Shown here: positions 23,757-33,071 of the stretch, piece by piece
Position numbering within the stretch: position 1 is the first letter of the stretch
How the letters are laid out: each line of letters starts with the position of its first letter
Assembly: GCF_963975345.1 (NCBI RefSeq)
Contig: NZ_CAXBGE010000008.1
Coordinates: 1-64,000 of the forward strand
DNA length: 64,000 nucleotides
Direction of reading: 5' to 3'
Source: Maricaulis sp963975345
GTDB taxonomy: Bacteria > Pseudomonadota > Alphaproteobacteria > Caulobacterales > Maricaulaceae
Notes under the pieces: model-generated
The model's input: only the letters and a program-made list of their open reading frames with translations
Databases searched by the model: none
Told to the model about the DNA's origin: nothing
Program-made: the position numbers and the translations under genes

Positions 23757-25850
23757 TCAACGCGCATTGAGCTCCCAAGGACGGTCACCATTTGGCGCCG
23801 AAACGCTCTGCGTCCGCACAATCGCGCCGTCACGGGTCCAGATCAGCGTTCCGCCGCGTTGCCGCAGGAATTCGCGATCGATCACCAGGGCGTGGCAGTG
23901 CGGTTTGAGCCAGGATGGCATTTCCACCGTCAGCACAACCAGCGCCGCGCGCTCACAATCCACCGCCCAGTCTTCGGCCGAGCTAAGCACGGCATAATTC
24001 AAGCCCGGTGCCTGACCGCTGCAGCCGAGATCATCGCAGTGCAGAGTGGTGGTGGTGCTCACAGCGCTCCGGGCGGCGCGCTGTTCGAGAAAGACCGTGA
24101 CGGCAAAGCGGCCGCGCCGGATTGAGCTGGCAGTCCAGTGACTAGGGTCATCAGGGGCCTGTGCCACGACGATGCCGTCTTCGGAGATGAACAAGTCAGG
24201 CGCCGGTGTCAGGCTCCACAGGGTCAGCGCCACAAGCGCCAGCGCGGCGCCACCACCGCGCACCAGACCGCGGCCGAGCAGCAGTGTCACGAAGCCGCAG
24301 GCATAGAGCGGCAAGATCCAGCCGGGCGCGGCGATGACGGGCTGCAGAGCGCCCGGCGCAGCAGCAACGCGGTCGGCGACCGCAAACATCACATCGAGGC
24401 CCCAGCTCATCGCCCACAGCGCTGGCTGGTCGAGCCCGAACGGCATCAGACACAGCGCCACCACGCCGGCCGGCATGACGATGAAAGTGAAAACCGGCAT
24501 GGCGAGCCAATTGCCGAACAGGCCAAAGCCGGCGATGCGATGGAAATGAAAGGCCGCAAAGCCCGCAGTCGCCAGCCCCGCGATCAGGCTGGTCAGGCTG
24601 AGCCCGCCCAGAGCCGCCAATGCGCCGCTGCGTCCGGAATCCATCGGCGCCGCTGGCCGCCGCCTCTGACGCCACAGATCGGCACTGGCGATCAGGGCCG
24701 CCACAGCTGCGAACGACATTTGAAAGCCCGCCGCGCGGATTGCCTCAGGCTGCAGCGCGAGCACGAAAATCATCGCCAACGCCAAAGTGTGCAGCGACAA
24801 AGCCCGCCGTCCGGCCACCAGGCCGGTCAGGACGGCGGCCGTCATCAGGAAGGCGCGCTGGGTCGGGATCGCACCGCCGGAGAGCAGGAAATAGGCCGCA
24901 GCGGCGATCAGGGCCCCGATGGCGGCCGGGATCGCCGCGTCAAACCGCCTCGCCCACGGTGTGATTGCGGCGAGACCAAAGCGCAGCGCCAGAAACACGC
25001 CGCCCGCCAGCAGTGCCATATGCATGCCCGAAATCGCCAGGGTATGCCCAAGCCCTGCAGCCCGCAGTGTCGCGCTGACCCCAGGCGCCAGTCCAGAGCG
25101 GTCGCCGGTCAGCAGCGCTGCGGCCATGGCGCCATTGCGACCCGGCAGTCGCTGGCGCAAATGCTCCGCGATATGCCAGCGCCAGCGCGCAATCGCACGG
25201 GCGGGCGCGTCTTGGCCGGGCTCTGGCCCAGCCTCCGGCGCGGCAATCGCGTAACCGCTGGCGGCGATGCCGGAGAAATAGGCGTTGAAGCGGAAATCAT
25301 AACTGCCCGGTACCGGCGCGCGGCGCGGACGATCCACCACGGCGCGAATACTGATTGGATCCCCCGGTTCAAACCCGTGCGGATTGGCCAAGACCCGTAC
25401 ACGCCGCACCGGCGCACCGCCCGGATGCGGCAGACGGATGGAAAGCCGGGTCCGGCCAGAGCCGTTGCGCTCGATGGCTTCCACCCAGCCGGTGATGGTC
25501 GCTGGCCGTCCCAGCGAGAGGGCCGCAACGGGCCCGGCCGCCAGAGCTTGGCTACGATATTGCGCCCGGGCAAAGCCGCAGGTCAGGGCGAACAGGCAAA
25601 GCAGAGCCAAGGCCACCGTCCCACCGCGGCGCCCGGCGCGCACTACCAGCCAACCGGTCAAGGTGATCGCGGCCAAGCCCAGTACCCACGGATTCGAGGG
25701 CTCGGCGGGCAGCGAAAAATACAGCGCACTACCGGTGGCAAAGCCCAGCGCAGTCACAATAGCGGGGCGGCCAGCCATGACAAATAGCGGCACAAACAGC
25801 TGTTCGGGGCCGAAAGTCTGGCCGGGCAGCCCGGTCTGACGCTGGCGCAT
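23757..25850 (-). CDS. comEC: ComEC/Rec2-family DNA uptake channel, lacking the metallo-hydrolase domain
   Basis: Inner-membrane channel for single-stranded DNA uptake. The 697-residue protein has an N-terminal DUF4131-type domain (about 35-190, with the OB-like ATITGWVEAIERNGSG). A multi-helix competence domain follows (about 240-530), with ALLTGDRSGL and LGHTLAISGMHMALLAGG. The C-terminal part carries no HxHxDH motif, so the usual nuclease-like metallo-beta-lactamase domain is missing, as in many alphaproteobacterial members. It is divergent from gltX over 92 bases. Confidence 0.88.
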   Translation of the reverse strand: MRQRQTGLPGQTFGPEQLFVPLFVMAGRPAIVTALGFATGSALYFSLPAEPSNPWVLGLAAITLTGWLVVRAGRRGGTVALALLCLFALTCGFARAQYRSQALAAGPVAALSLGRPATITGWVEAIERNGSGRTRLSIRLPHPGGAPVRRVRVLANPHGFEPGDPISIRAVVDRPRRAPVPGSYDFRFNAYFSGIAASGYAIAAPEAGPEPGQDAPARAIARWRWHIAEHLRQRLPGRNGAMAAALLTGDRSGLAPGVSATLRAAGLGHTLAISGMHMALLAGGVFLALRFGLAAITPWARRFDAAIPAAIGALIAAAAYFLLSGGAIPTQRAFLMTAAVLTGLVAGRRALSLHTLALAMIFVLALQPEAIRAAGFQMSFAAVAALIASADLWRQRRRPAAPMDSGRSGALAALGGLSLTSLIAGLATAGFAAFHFHRIAGFGLFGNWLAMPVFTFIVMPAGVVALCLMPFGLDQPALWAMSWGLDVMFAVADRVAAAPGALQPVIAAPGWILPLYACGFVTLLLGRGLVRGGGAALALVALTLWSLTPAPDLFISEDGIVVAQAPDDPSHWTASSIRRGRFAVTVFLEQRAARSAVSTTTTLHCDDLGCSGQAPGLNYAVLSSAEDWAVDCERAALVVLTVEMPSWLKPHCHALVIDREFLRQRGGTLIWTRDGAIVRTQSVSAPNGDRPWELNAR

Positions 25851-25942
25851 TGGCCGACAACCTCCCTGCTAACCCCTATCGCCACCGCCGCTAATCATGC
25901 TAACAAACTCACTCCCTCTTGCAGCGCAGCATTATCTCGCAC

Positions 25943-27361
25943 ATGCAACACACTGATCACATCGTCCGCACGCGCTTCGCCCCCTCGCCCACGGGCTTTC
26001 TGCATATTGGCGGCGCCAGGACGGCCTTGTTCAACTGGCTGTTCGCGCGTCATCATGGCGGTCAATTCCTGCTGCGCATCGAAGATACCGACCGGGCGCG
26101 CTCGACCCAGCCGGCGATTGACGCCATCCAGGACGGGCTCAGCTGGCTTGGCCTCGACTGGGATGGCGATGTCGTCTCGCAATATAACCGCGCCAGCAGG
26201 CATGTCGAGATCGCACACCAAATGGTTGAGTCTGGCCATGCTTTCCGTTGCTATTGCACCGCCGATGAAGTCGATGCCCTGCGCGCCGCCGCCTTCGACC
26301 AGGGCCGCGCCCTGCGCTCGCCCTGGCGTGATCGCGACCCGGCCGACGCGCCGGCAGACGCTGCGTTCACCGTGCGTTTCCGCGCCGCCGATGAGGACAT
26401 GGTTGTTGCCGATGCGGTTCAGGGCGATGTGCGCTGGGCGGCGAAAGAATTTGACGACCTCGTCCTGCTGCGCAGCGATGCCAGCCCGACCTATAATCTC
26501 GCCGTTGTCGTCGATGATCACGATATGGATATCACCCATATCATTCGCGGCGACGACCATCTCGTGAATGCTGGCCGCCAGTGTCAGATCTATGACGCGC
26601 TCGGCTGGCAGCGGCCCGTCTTTGCGCATATCCCGCTAATCCATGGTCAGGATGGCAAGAAGCTCTCCAAACGTCATGGCGCGCTGGGTGCCGAGGCTTA
26701 TCGCGATATGGGCTATCTGCCGGAGGGCCTGCGCAATTATCTGCTGCGGCTGGGCTGGTCGCATGGCGACCAGGAAATTTTCGACGACGCGCAGGCGATC
26801 GTCGCTTTCGATCTGAGCGGTCTTAACAAGGCCCCGTCGCGGCTGGATCTGGACAAACTGTCGCATATCAATGCGCACCATATGGCTCAGGCCGATGATG
26901 CGCGGCTGTGTGAGCTCGTTCGCCCATTCCTGGCAGGGCTCGACGGGCAGATCGAGGACGAGTCGATCAAGGCAGCTCGCATCAAAACCGCGATGCCTGT
27001 GCTCAAATCACGCGCCGCGACACTGGCGGAATTGGCCCAGCAGGCCTATTTCTTGGTAAAGGCCCGGCCATTTTCGCTCGAAGGCAAGCTCGCCAAGCTG
27101 TTGGATGAAGAGACCTGTGCGCGTCTTAACCGGCTTTTCACGCGTCTGGTGGAAACCCTTGTCTGGAATGAAGAGACTCTCGCCAGCGAACTCAAGCAAT
27201 TCGCCGAATCCGAACAGGTCGGATTTGGCAAAATCGGCCAGCCGCTCCGCGCGGTCCTGACCGGTGGGGCAGCCGCCCCCGATCTCGCACTCGTGATGGC
27301 CTTTCTCGGCCGTGATGAGGTACTGGATCGAATGAAGGATCAATTGTCGCTGCGCAGCTGA
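25943..27361 (+). CDS. gltX: Glutamyl-tRNA synthetase
   Basis: Charges tRNA-Glu (and possibly tRNA-Gln) with glutamate. The 472-residue class I enzyme has the HIGH-type motif HIGG in TGFLHIGGARTALFNW and the KMSKS-type KKLSKRHG, followed by an anticodon-binding domain of about 150 residues. A longer frame starts at TTG 25919, but the ATG at 25943 places the catalytic motif at the usual distance from the start. The citrate synthase gene follows after 30 bases. Confidence 0.95.
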   Translation: MQHTDHIVRTRFAPSPTGFLHIGGARTALFNWLFARHHGGQFLLRIEDTDRARSTQPAIDAIQDGLSWLGLDWDGDVVSQYNRASRHVEIAHQMVESGHAFRCYCTADEVDALRAAAFDQGRALRSPWRDRDPADAPADAAFTVRFRAADEDMVVADAVQGDVRWAAKEFDDLVLLRSDASPTYNLAVVVDDHDMDITHIIRGDDHLVNAGRQCQIYDALGWQRPVFAHIPLIHGQDGKKLSKRHGALGAEAYRDMGYLPEGLRNYLLRLGWSHGDQEIFDDAQAIVAFDLSGLNKAPSRLDLDKLSHINAHHMAQADDARLCELVRPFLAGLDGQIEDESIKAARIKTAMPVLKSRAATLAELAQQAYFLVKARPFSLEGKLAKLLDEETCARLNRLFTRLVETLVWNEETLASELKQFAESEQVGFGKIGQPLRAVLTGGAAAPDLALVMAFLGRDEVLDRMKDQLSLRS

Positions 27362-27391
27362 TGCCGGCGACCGCCAGATAGGGAAGACAAG

Positions 27392-28699
27392 ATGCAAAGC
27401 AAGGCCAAACCGAACGGTTCCGCAACGCTCACCTATAACGGCAAGAGCGTCGAGTTTCCGGTGCTGAGCGGTGAGATTGGGCCGGATGTCATCGACATTC
27501 GCACGCTTTATCGCGACACCGGGATGTTCACGTATGACCCCGGATTTACCTCGACGGGCAGTTGCGAAAGCCAGATCACCTATATCGACGGTGATAAGGG
27601 CGTCTTGCTGTATCGCGGTTATCCGATCGAGCAATTGGCGAAGAGCTCCTCCTTCATCGAGGTCTGCTATCTTCTGATGCACGGCGAACTGCCCTCGCCG
27701 AACGAATTGACGAATTTCGACTGGACGATCCGCCGTCACTCCATGCTGCACGACCAGTTCGACCAGTTTTTCCGCGGCTTCCGCCGTGATGCCCACCCGA
27801 TGTCGATCATGGTTGGAACGGTCGGCGCCCTGTCTGCATTTTACAATGACAGCACCGATGTGACCGATCCGAAATTGCGCACAATTGCCAGCCACCGCAT
27901 GATCGCGAAAATGCCGACCATTGCGGCGCGCGCGTTCAAATATGCGATTGGCCAGCCCTTCATCAGCCCGCGCAATGACATGGATTACGCCGCAAACTTC
28001 CTGCGCATGTGCTTCGCCGTGCCGGCGGAGGACTATGAAGCCAATGCCGTCATGGCCCGGGCGATGGACCGGATCTTCATCCTGCACGCCGATCACGAAC
28101 AAAACGCCTCGACCTCGACGGTGCGTCTGGCCGGTTCCTCGGGTGCCAACCCATTCGCCTGTATCGCAGCCGGTATTGCCTCGCTATGGGGGCCTGCCCA
28201 TGGCGGCGCCAATGAAGCCGCGCTCAACATGCTTGAGGAAATCGGCACCGTTGATCGCATCCCGGAATACATCGCCAAGGCCAAGGACAAGAATGATCCC
28301 TTCCGCCTGATGGGCTTTGGTCACCGCGTCTACAAGAATTACGATCCCCGTGCGACGGTGATGCGCGATACCTGCCATGAGGTGCTTGAAATCACCGGGC
28401 ACGGCCATGATCCGCTGCTTGCGGTCGCGCTTGAGCTCGAGCGGATCGCGCTGGAAGACCCGTATTTTATCGAGAAAAAGCTGTACCCGAATATCGACTT
28501 CTATTCGGGTATCACGCTGCGCGCGATGGGTTTCCCGACCGAAATGTTCACCGTGCTGTTCGCCGTCGCGCGCACCGTCGGCTGGATCGCCCAATGGTCG
28601 GAAATGATCGAGGATCCGTCCCAGAAGATCGGCCGTCCACGCCAACTCTTCACTGGCGCGGTACCACGCGATTATGTCGATCTGAGCAAGCGCGGCTGA
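27392..28699 (+). CDS. gltA: Citrate synthase
   Basis: Condenses acetyl-CoA and oxaloacetate at the entry of the citric acid cycle. The 435-residue protein is the hexameric Gram-negative type, with LHADHEQNAS (H235), catalytic H270 in LWGPAHGGANE, H311 in MGFGHRVYKNYDPRA and the Asp in YPNIDFYSG. It lies just behind gltX, as in many alphaproteobacteria, and is followed by a strong terminator. Confidence 0.98.
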   Translation: MQSKAKPNGSATLTYNGKSVEFPVLSGEIGPDVIDIRTLYRDTGMFTYDPGFTSTGSCESQITYIDGDKGVLLYRGYPIEQLAKSSSFIEVCYLLMHGELPSPNELTNFDWTIRRHSMLHDQFDQFFRGFRRDAHPMSIMVGTVGALSAFYNDSTDVTDPKLRTIASHRMIAKMPTIAARAFKYAIGQPFISPRNDMDYAANFLRMCFAVPAEDYEANAVMARAMDRIFILHADHEQNASTSTVRLAGSSGANPFACIAAGIASLWGPAHGGANEAALNMLEEIGTVDRIPEYIAKAKDKNDPFRLMGFGHRVYKNYDPRATVMRDTCHEVLEITGHGHDPLLAVALELERIALEDPYFIEKKLYPNIDFYSGITLRAMGFPTEMFTVLFAVARTVGWIAQWSEMIEDPSQKIGRPRQLFTGAVPRDYVDLSKRG

Positions 28700-28720
28700 T
28701 CTCGCGCCGGAACGACATGC

Positions 28721-28752
28721 AAAAGGCCACCCTTCGGGGTGGCTTTTTTTTG
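28721..28752 (+). terminator. Rho-independent terminator after gltA
   Basis: GCCACCC-TTCG-GGGTGGC with a UUCG tetraloop (stem 28726-28732 and 28737-28743) followed by a run of nine T. It lies 21 bases after the gltA stop and just before the end of the convergent lpxB, which it may also help to end. Confidence 0.95.
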
Positions 28753-28769
28753 TTTCTGGCTCCGAAAAA

Positions 28770-29939
28770 TCAGGCCGCAGGCAGGTATTGCAGCACGATC
28801 TCAGCGGCGCGGTCTGACGCCTTGCCCTCGCCGCGCATCTCGTCAGTCGCGGCGCGCAGCGCCTGGCCGATCTCGCGCCGTCGCTCCGGTGATGCCAACA
28901 GGCCTTCACTCGCAGACGCCAGCCGATCAGACGTGCAACGGGTCTGGACGTGTTCGATGACGAGATTGGAGTCCGAGGCCATGTTCACCAGAGTCGTATA
29001 GGGCGATTTCATCACATTGAGCATGCGGATCAGCGCCCAGGTGATCCAGCCGAGCCGATAGGCGGCCACGGTTGGTACGCCGGTCGTGGCCAGCTCGGTA
29101 ATCACCGTGCCGGAACAGGCCAGCGCGAGATCCACCGAAGCAAAAGCGTCGGCTTTCTCGGCCTCGTCGACAATGATGATATCGTTGGGCATGCGGGTAT
29201 CGATCTTCAAGCGTTCCCGCACGATTTGCGCAACCGGTTCGGCCAGAACGATGACAATCTTCAAATCGGGGCGATGGCTCAGGACGCGTTCGACCGCCCG
29301 CACCAGAACATTATACATGCGCCGAATTTCCGATGGCCGGCTGCCGAACAACAGCAGCATGGCCTGTGCCTCCGGTGCGAGACCATGGCGGGCGCGGAAG
29401 GCGGCGCCATCGCCCACCGTCATGCGTTCCAGAGTCGGATTGCCAACGAAGGTCACCGGCAGGCCGAACTCGGTATAAAATGGTGCGTCGAAACTGACGA
29501 TGGACAACAAATGGTCGACGGTCGCGGCCAGCGTCTTGGCGCGGCCCGGCCGGGTCGCGAAGACTTGCGGGCCGACATATTTGATCAGCTTGATCGACGG
29601 ATCGGCGTCACGCACCCCGAGCGCGACCCGCAGCATGAAGCCCCAAGAGTCGATCAGGACGACGACATCGGGCTTGCGGGCGATGATATCGGCCACGGTC
29701 AGCGCGACGCGCTCCTTGACCCGCCTGTAAGCGAGCAATCCATCAATCCAGCCGATGATCGCCAGGCCATCGATATCGACAGCCGTCGGGACGCCTTCTG
29801 CGGCCATGGCCGCACCGCCGACGCCGGCGAAGGCGATGTTCTCGCCGCGCGCTTTGCGCAAAGAACGGATCAGATCGGCGCCGAGCAGTTCACCGGAGCG
29901 TTCAGCGGCAACGATGTAGACCAGCGCTGGCGCGGTCAT
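28770..29939 (-). CDS. lpxB: Lipid-A-disaccharide synthase
   Basis: Glycosyltransferase joining UDP-2,3-diacylglucosamine and lipid X into the lipid A disaccharide on the cytosolic face of the inner membrane. The 389-residue GT19-type protein begins VYIVAAERSGELLGADLI and carries LLLFGSRPSEIRR and the C-terminal nucleotide site LALACSGTVITELATTGVP. Its start overlaps the lpxI stop by four bases. It is the last gene of the envelope cluster running from rpsB. Confidence 0.95.
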   Translation of the reverse strand: MTAPALVYIVAAERSGELLGADLIRSLRKARGENIAFAGVGGAAMAAEGVPTAVDIDGLAIIGWIDGLLAYRRVKERVALTVADIIARKPDVVVLIDSWGFMLRVALGVRDADPSIKLIKYVGPQVFATRPGRAKTLAATVDHLLSIVSFDAPFYTEFGLPVTFVGNPTLERMTVGDGAAFRARHGLAPEAQAMLLLFGSRPSEIRRMYNVLVRAVERVLSHRPDLKIVIVLAEPVAQIVRERLKIDTRMPNDIIIVDEAEKADAFASVDLALACSGTVITELATTGVPTVAAYRLGWITWALIRMLNVMKSPYTTLVNMASDSNLVIEHVQTRCTSDRLASASEGLLASPERRREIGQALRAATDEMRGEGKASDRAAEIVLQYLPAA

Positions 29940-30784
29940 GGCGTGACATCCTCGACGAGCAGGAACATGCCGGCGGCATCCAGTGCCGCGATCACCGCGT
30001 CGCGATTGACGATCAACGCGCTGCCAGCTTCCAGCGCGATACCGGCGAGACCGGCCCGCTCGCAGCGCTCGACGGTTTCCAGCCCGATAGTCGGCAGATC
30101 AATGCGCCGCTCCTGGATCGGCTTGGGTGCCTTGGCCAGAACGCCCATTCGCGCCCCGGCCGTGCCACGCAAATGCTGGGGCAGGTCAACCAGCCGGTCG
30201 AGCATGGAATTGGTGCCCTCCTGCGCCTCAACGGCAAGGATGACGCCATGGGCCACAACAGCAGCTTGGCCGATATCCATCTCACCCATATGCCGCGCCG
30301 TAGCGAGCGCCTTGGCGCTATCGGAGTGGTCCGCCTCGGACGGGCCGGTCCGGGTCAAAAGCCCGGCGCCGGGCGCGAGCGATTTGAGCACGTCATTGGC
30401 GCCGATCACGGTCAGGCCGGCCTGTTCGAACTCGTCGATCACCACGCGCAAGATGGCATCATCGCCCTTGCGGCCAGCCGCGAGCGCCTTGGGCACCAGC
30501 ACCAGGCCACGCGCGTCCATCTGCAGATCTTTCATGTCCGGGCGTTTGACATAGCCGGCAAAACACAGCGCATCACAGCCCGCGCCCTTGAGCGCCTTGA
30601 GGATGCCGCCGATTTGGCCAATCGACTTCTCGACGCTCTCAAAGCCCTCGAAGGGATCGGTGCCGAAGCCTTTGACCCGCACGATGAAGGGATTCATGCC
30701 TGCCATGGCATGGGCGATCTCGACCGGTAGATCGCCGCCACCGGCAATCAGTCCAAGCCGGGTCCATTTTGGCTGGTCAGGCAT
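29936..30784 (-). CDS. lpxI: UDP-2,3-diacylglucosamine pyrophosphatase LpxI
   Basis: Hydrolyses UDP-2,3-diacylglucosamine to lipid X, the step done by LpxH in enteric bacteria. The 282-residue protein starts LGLIAGGGDLPVEIA and has the LpxI pattern VKGFGTDPFEGF, CFAGYVKRPDM and a C-terminal GIALEAGSALIVNRD. I place the start at ATG 30784, overlapping lpxA by eight bases; a start six codons earlier is possible. Position between lpxA and lpxB confirms the role. Confidence 0.93.
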   Translation of the reverse strand: MPDQPKWTRLGLIAGGGDLPVEIAHAMAGMNPFIVRVKGFGTDPFEGFESVEKSIGQIGGILKALKGAGCDALCFAGYVKRPDMKDLQMDARGLVLVPKALAAGRKGDDAILRVVIDEFEQAGLTVIGANDVLKSLAPGAGLLTRTGPSEADHSDSAKALATARHMGEMDIGQAAVVAHGVILAVEAQEGTNSMLDRLVDLPQHLRGTAGARMGVLAKAPKPIQERRIDLPTIGLETVERCERAGLAGIALEAGSALIVNRDAVIAALDAAGMFLLVEDVTP

Positions 30785-31571
30785 GGGGCATACAAAGCGC
30801 ACGCTTCGAGGAGGCGCGGATGAAGGCGATAATCTCCATCACATGATCATTATGCGAGTAGAGGTCACTGGCATCGGCGAGCCGTTCCTGGAAGGTGCCC
30901 TCCTCCGCGAATAACAGCCGGTAAGCGGCGCGCAAATCGCGCAGCGCGTCACGCGGCATGCCGCGGCGCTTCAACCCGACTACATTCAGGCCGACCAGAT
31001 AGGCGTCATTGCCATTGACCGAGCCGTAGGGGATCACGTCAGCAGCGACCTTGGTCATCGCACCGATGAAGGCGTGGCGGCCCACACGGGTTTTCTGGAC
31101 CATGCCTGAGAGGCCGCCAAAAATGACATGATCACCGATCTGCGATGAACCAGCGATCTGGGCGCCATTGGCCAGCACAACGCGGTCGCCAACGATACAG
31201 TCATGGGCGATGTGCGAGCCGGCCATGAAGTAGCAATCATTGCCAACCACGGTGCGCGCCTTGTCGAAGGCAGTGCCGGGGTGCATCGTCACACCCTCGC
31301 GCATGATATTGCGCTGGCCGAGGATCAGCCAGGTTTCTTCGCCCTGGTATTTGAAATCCTGCGGCGGATGGCCCAGGTGAACGCCCGGATAGAGGACGCA
31401 GTCATCGCCGATCTCGGTATACCCATCGACCGTCGCATGCGAGACCAGCCGGACGCGGTCGTGCAGGATCACATTCGGCCCGACGATGCAGAACGGGCCG
31501 ATCTCGACATCAGCGCCAAGCTTGGCATCAGACGAAACAATGGCGGTTGGGTGAATTCTGGACGCTTCCAT
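30777..31571 (-). CDS. lpxA: UDP-N-acetylglucosamine acyltransferase
   Basis: First lipid A enzyme: adds a hydroxyacyl chain from ACP to UDP-GlcNAc. The 264-residue protein is a left-handed beta-helix of hexapeptide repeats (about 5-185) with the catalytic base H123 in AGSHIAHDCIVGD and a helical C-terminal domain. It starts directly at the fabZ stop (shared base at 31571) and overlaps lpxI at its end. Confidence 0.97.
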   Translation of the reverse strand: MEASRIHPTAIVSSDAKLGADVEIGPFCIVGPNVILHDRVRLVSHATVDGYTEIGDDCVLYPGVHLGHPPQDFKYQGEETWLILGQRNIMREGVTMHPGTAFDKARTVVGNDCYFMAGSHIAHDCIVGDRVVLANGAQIAGSSQIGDHVIFGGLSGMVQKTRVGRHAFIGAMTKVAADVIPYGSVNGNDAYLVGLNVVGLKRRGMPRDALRDLRAAYRLLFAEEGTFQERLADASDLYSHNDHVMEIIAFIRASSKRALCMPHA

Positions 31572-32014
31572 CAGTGTGCAATCGCCTTCGCGGAAAATTC
31601 GGCCTGAACGGCCTTATTGCCATCGGCGAAACCTTCGCCACGGAATTTGAACAGGCCATGGCGGGCAGCGACCACGACGACATTCAGCCGCAACATCATG
31701 CCCGGGCGGACAGGAAAGCGGAATTTGACCTTATCGGCACCAACGAAGAAAACCGTTGCGCTATCGGGTGAAGCCTCAAGCGTTTTGTACATCAAGACCG
31801 CACCGGTCTGGGCCATCGCTTCGATCATCAAAACGCCCGGCATGACCGGATTGCCCGGAAAATGGCCGGGAAAGAAGGGCTCATTGGCGGTGACCGCCTT
31901 GATCCCGGTGATGGACTGCCCGGCGACATAGTCTTCCGCCGCATCGATCAACAGAAAAGGATAGCGATGGGGCAGGAGTTTGAGGATTTCGGCATTTTCG
32001 ATGCGGTCAGTCAC
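31571..32014 (-). CDS. fabZ: 3-hydroxyacyl-ACP dehydratase FabZ
   Basis: Dehydrates hydroxyacyl-ACP in fatty acid elongation, competing with LpxA for its substrate. The 147-residue hot-dog protein has LLPHRYPFLLID and the active-site pair H51 and E65 in FFPGHFPGNPVMPGVLMIEA. It overlaps lpxD by eight bases and shares one base with the end of lpxA, the standard lpxD-fabZ-lpxA arrangement. Confidence 0.98.
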   Translation of the reverse strand: MTDRIENAEILKLLPHRYPFLLIDAAEDYVAGQSITGIKAVTANEPFFPGHFPGNPVMPGVLMIEAMAQTGAVLMYKTLEASPDSATVFFVGADKVKFRFPVRPGMMLRLNVVVVAARHGLFKFRGEGFADGNKAVQAEFSAKAIAH

Positions 32015-33053
32015 CCTTCACGTCCCCCGGTTTCGGTTTTTGGCCCGCGCGCACCATGCGGCGCAACTGGGCGATTTCACGCATGTGCTGACGGATCGGC
32101 TGCGCCGGTGCACCGGCCCAGGTTTCACCAGCCGGGACATCGCCCATCACGGCAGAATTGGCACCGATCTTGGCGCCTGCACCGATCACGACATGATCGG
32201 AGACCCCGACCCGGCCGCCAAACATGACGCCGTCACCAATCACCGTGCTGCCCGAAACACCGGCAAAGGCCGGCATCAAACAGGCCTGACCGATCTGGGC
32301 ATTATGCGCGATATGGCAGAGATTATCGATCTTGCAGCCATCGCCGATCCGGGTCTCCCCGAACACGCCGCGATCAATCGTCGAATTGGCTCCGATAGTC
32401 ACGTGATCCCCCACACGCACTGTGCCCAGATGCGGGACGTCAATCACCGCTCCGCCCGATATTGCGACACCGAACCCGGCCTCACCAATCACGGCACCCG
32501 CAAGAATATTGCAGTATTCACCGATGTCGGTGCAGTTCACGCTGGCATTGGCGCCGATCAATGTGTGGCGACCAATCCGGCACCCCGGCCCAATTGTGGC
32601 ATTGGGCCCGATCCGGGCCCCCTCCCCAATCACCGCGCCGGCGCCAATGACCGCGCCTGGCGCGACAGAAGCTGTCGGATGACATTGCGCATCGGCATGG
32701 CAGTTTGGTCCGGCTTCGAAACGGCGCACGGCAAACAGTTTTGAGCCGATGCGGGCAAAGGCCTGGCGCGGCGCGGCGTGTGCCAGAATGATCGCACCGA
32801 GCGGCGCCGCTTGAGCCGCAAGCACGGGTTGGACAATCAGAATGACACCAGCCAGGGCATCCAAGCCCATTTCGTCGAGCACCTTGCCCGATTCGGCATA
32901 GCTCAATTTCCCTGGTTGGGCCTGCTCCAGTGGTGCGACGTCGTCCACGACGGTGTCAGCCGCCGCAGAATCAGAAATCGCCGCACCCGAAAGTGCGGCG
33001 ATCTCTTTGATAGTCAGTGGGCCAAGCGCCTCATAGAACCGTTGGTCTGCCAA
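32007..33053 (-). CDS. lpxD: UDP-3-O-acylglucosamine N-acyltransferase
   Basis: Third lipid A step: N-acylates UDP-3-O-acylglucosamine. The 348-residue protein has an N-terminal uridine-binding domain (about 1-100), a long left-handed beta-helix of hexapeptides (GAVIGAGAVIGEGARIGPNA onward) with catalytic-type CHIAHNAQIG, and a helical C-terminus. An 18-base gap separates it from skp. Confidence 0.97.
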   Translation of the reverse strand: MADQRFYEALGPLTIKEIAALSGAAISDSAAADTVVDDVAPLEQAQPGKLSYAESGKVLDEMGLDALAGVILIVQPVLAAQAAPLGAIILAHAAPRQAFARIGSKLFAVRRFEAGPNCHADAQCHPTASVAPGAVIGAGAVIGEGARIGPNATIGPGCRIGRHTLIGANASVNCTDIGEYCNILAGAVIGEAGFGVAISGGAVIDVPHLGTVRVGDHVTIGANSTIDRGVFGETRIGDGCKIDNLCHIAHNAQIGQACLMPAFAGVSGSTVIGDGVMFGGRVGVSDHVVIGAGAKIGANSAVMGDVPAGETWAGAPAQPIRQHMREIAQLRRMVRAGQKPKPGDVKGD

Positions 33054-33071
33054 GGGCTTGTCCTGACGCGT

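Noticed and set aside
24138..25787. 549-codon plus-strand frame opposite comEC
   Set aside because: Composition is Gln/Arg/His-rich without domains or signal; it is an antisense shadow of comEC, whose own frame has clear membrane and competence motifs.
28950..30554. 534-codon plus-strand frame across lpxB and lpxI
   Set aside because: It crosses two well-supported minus-strand genes and shows no family motif.
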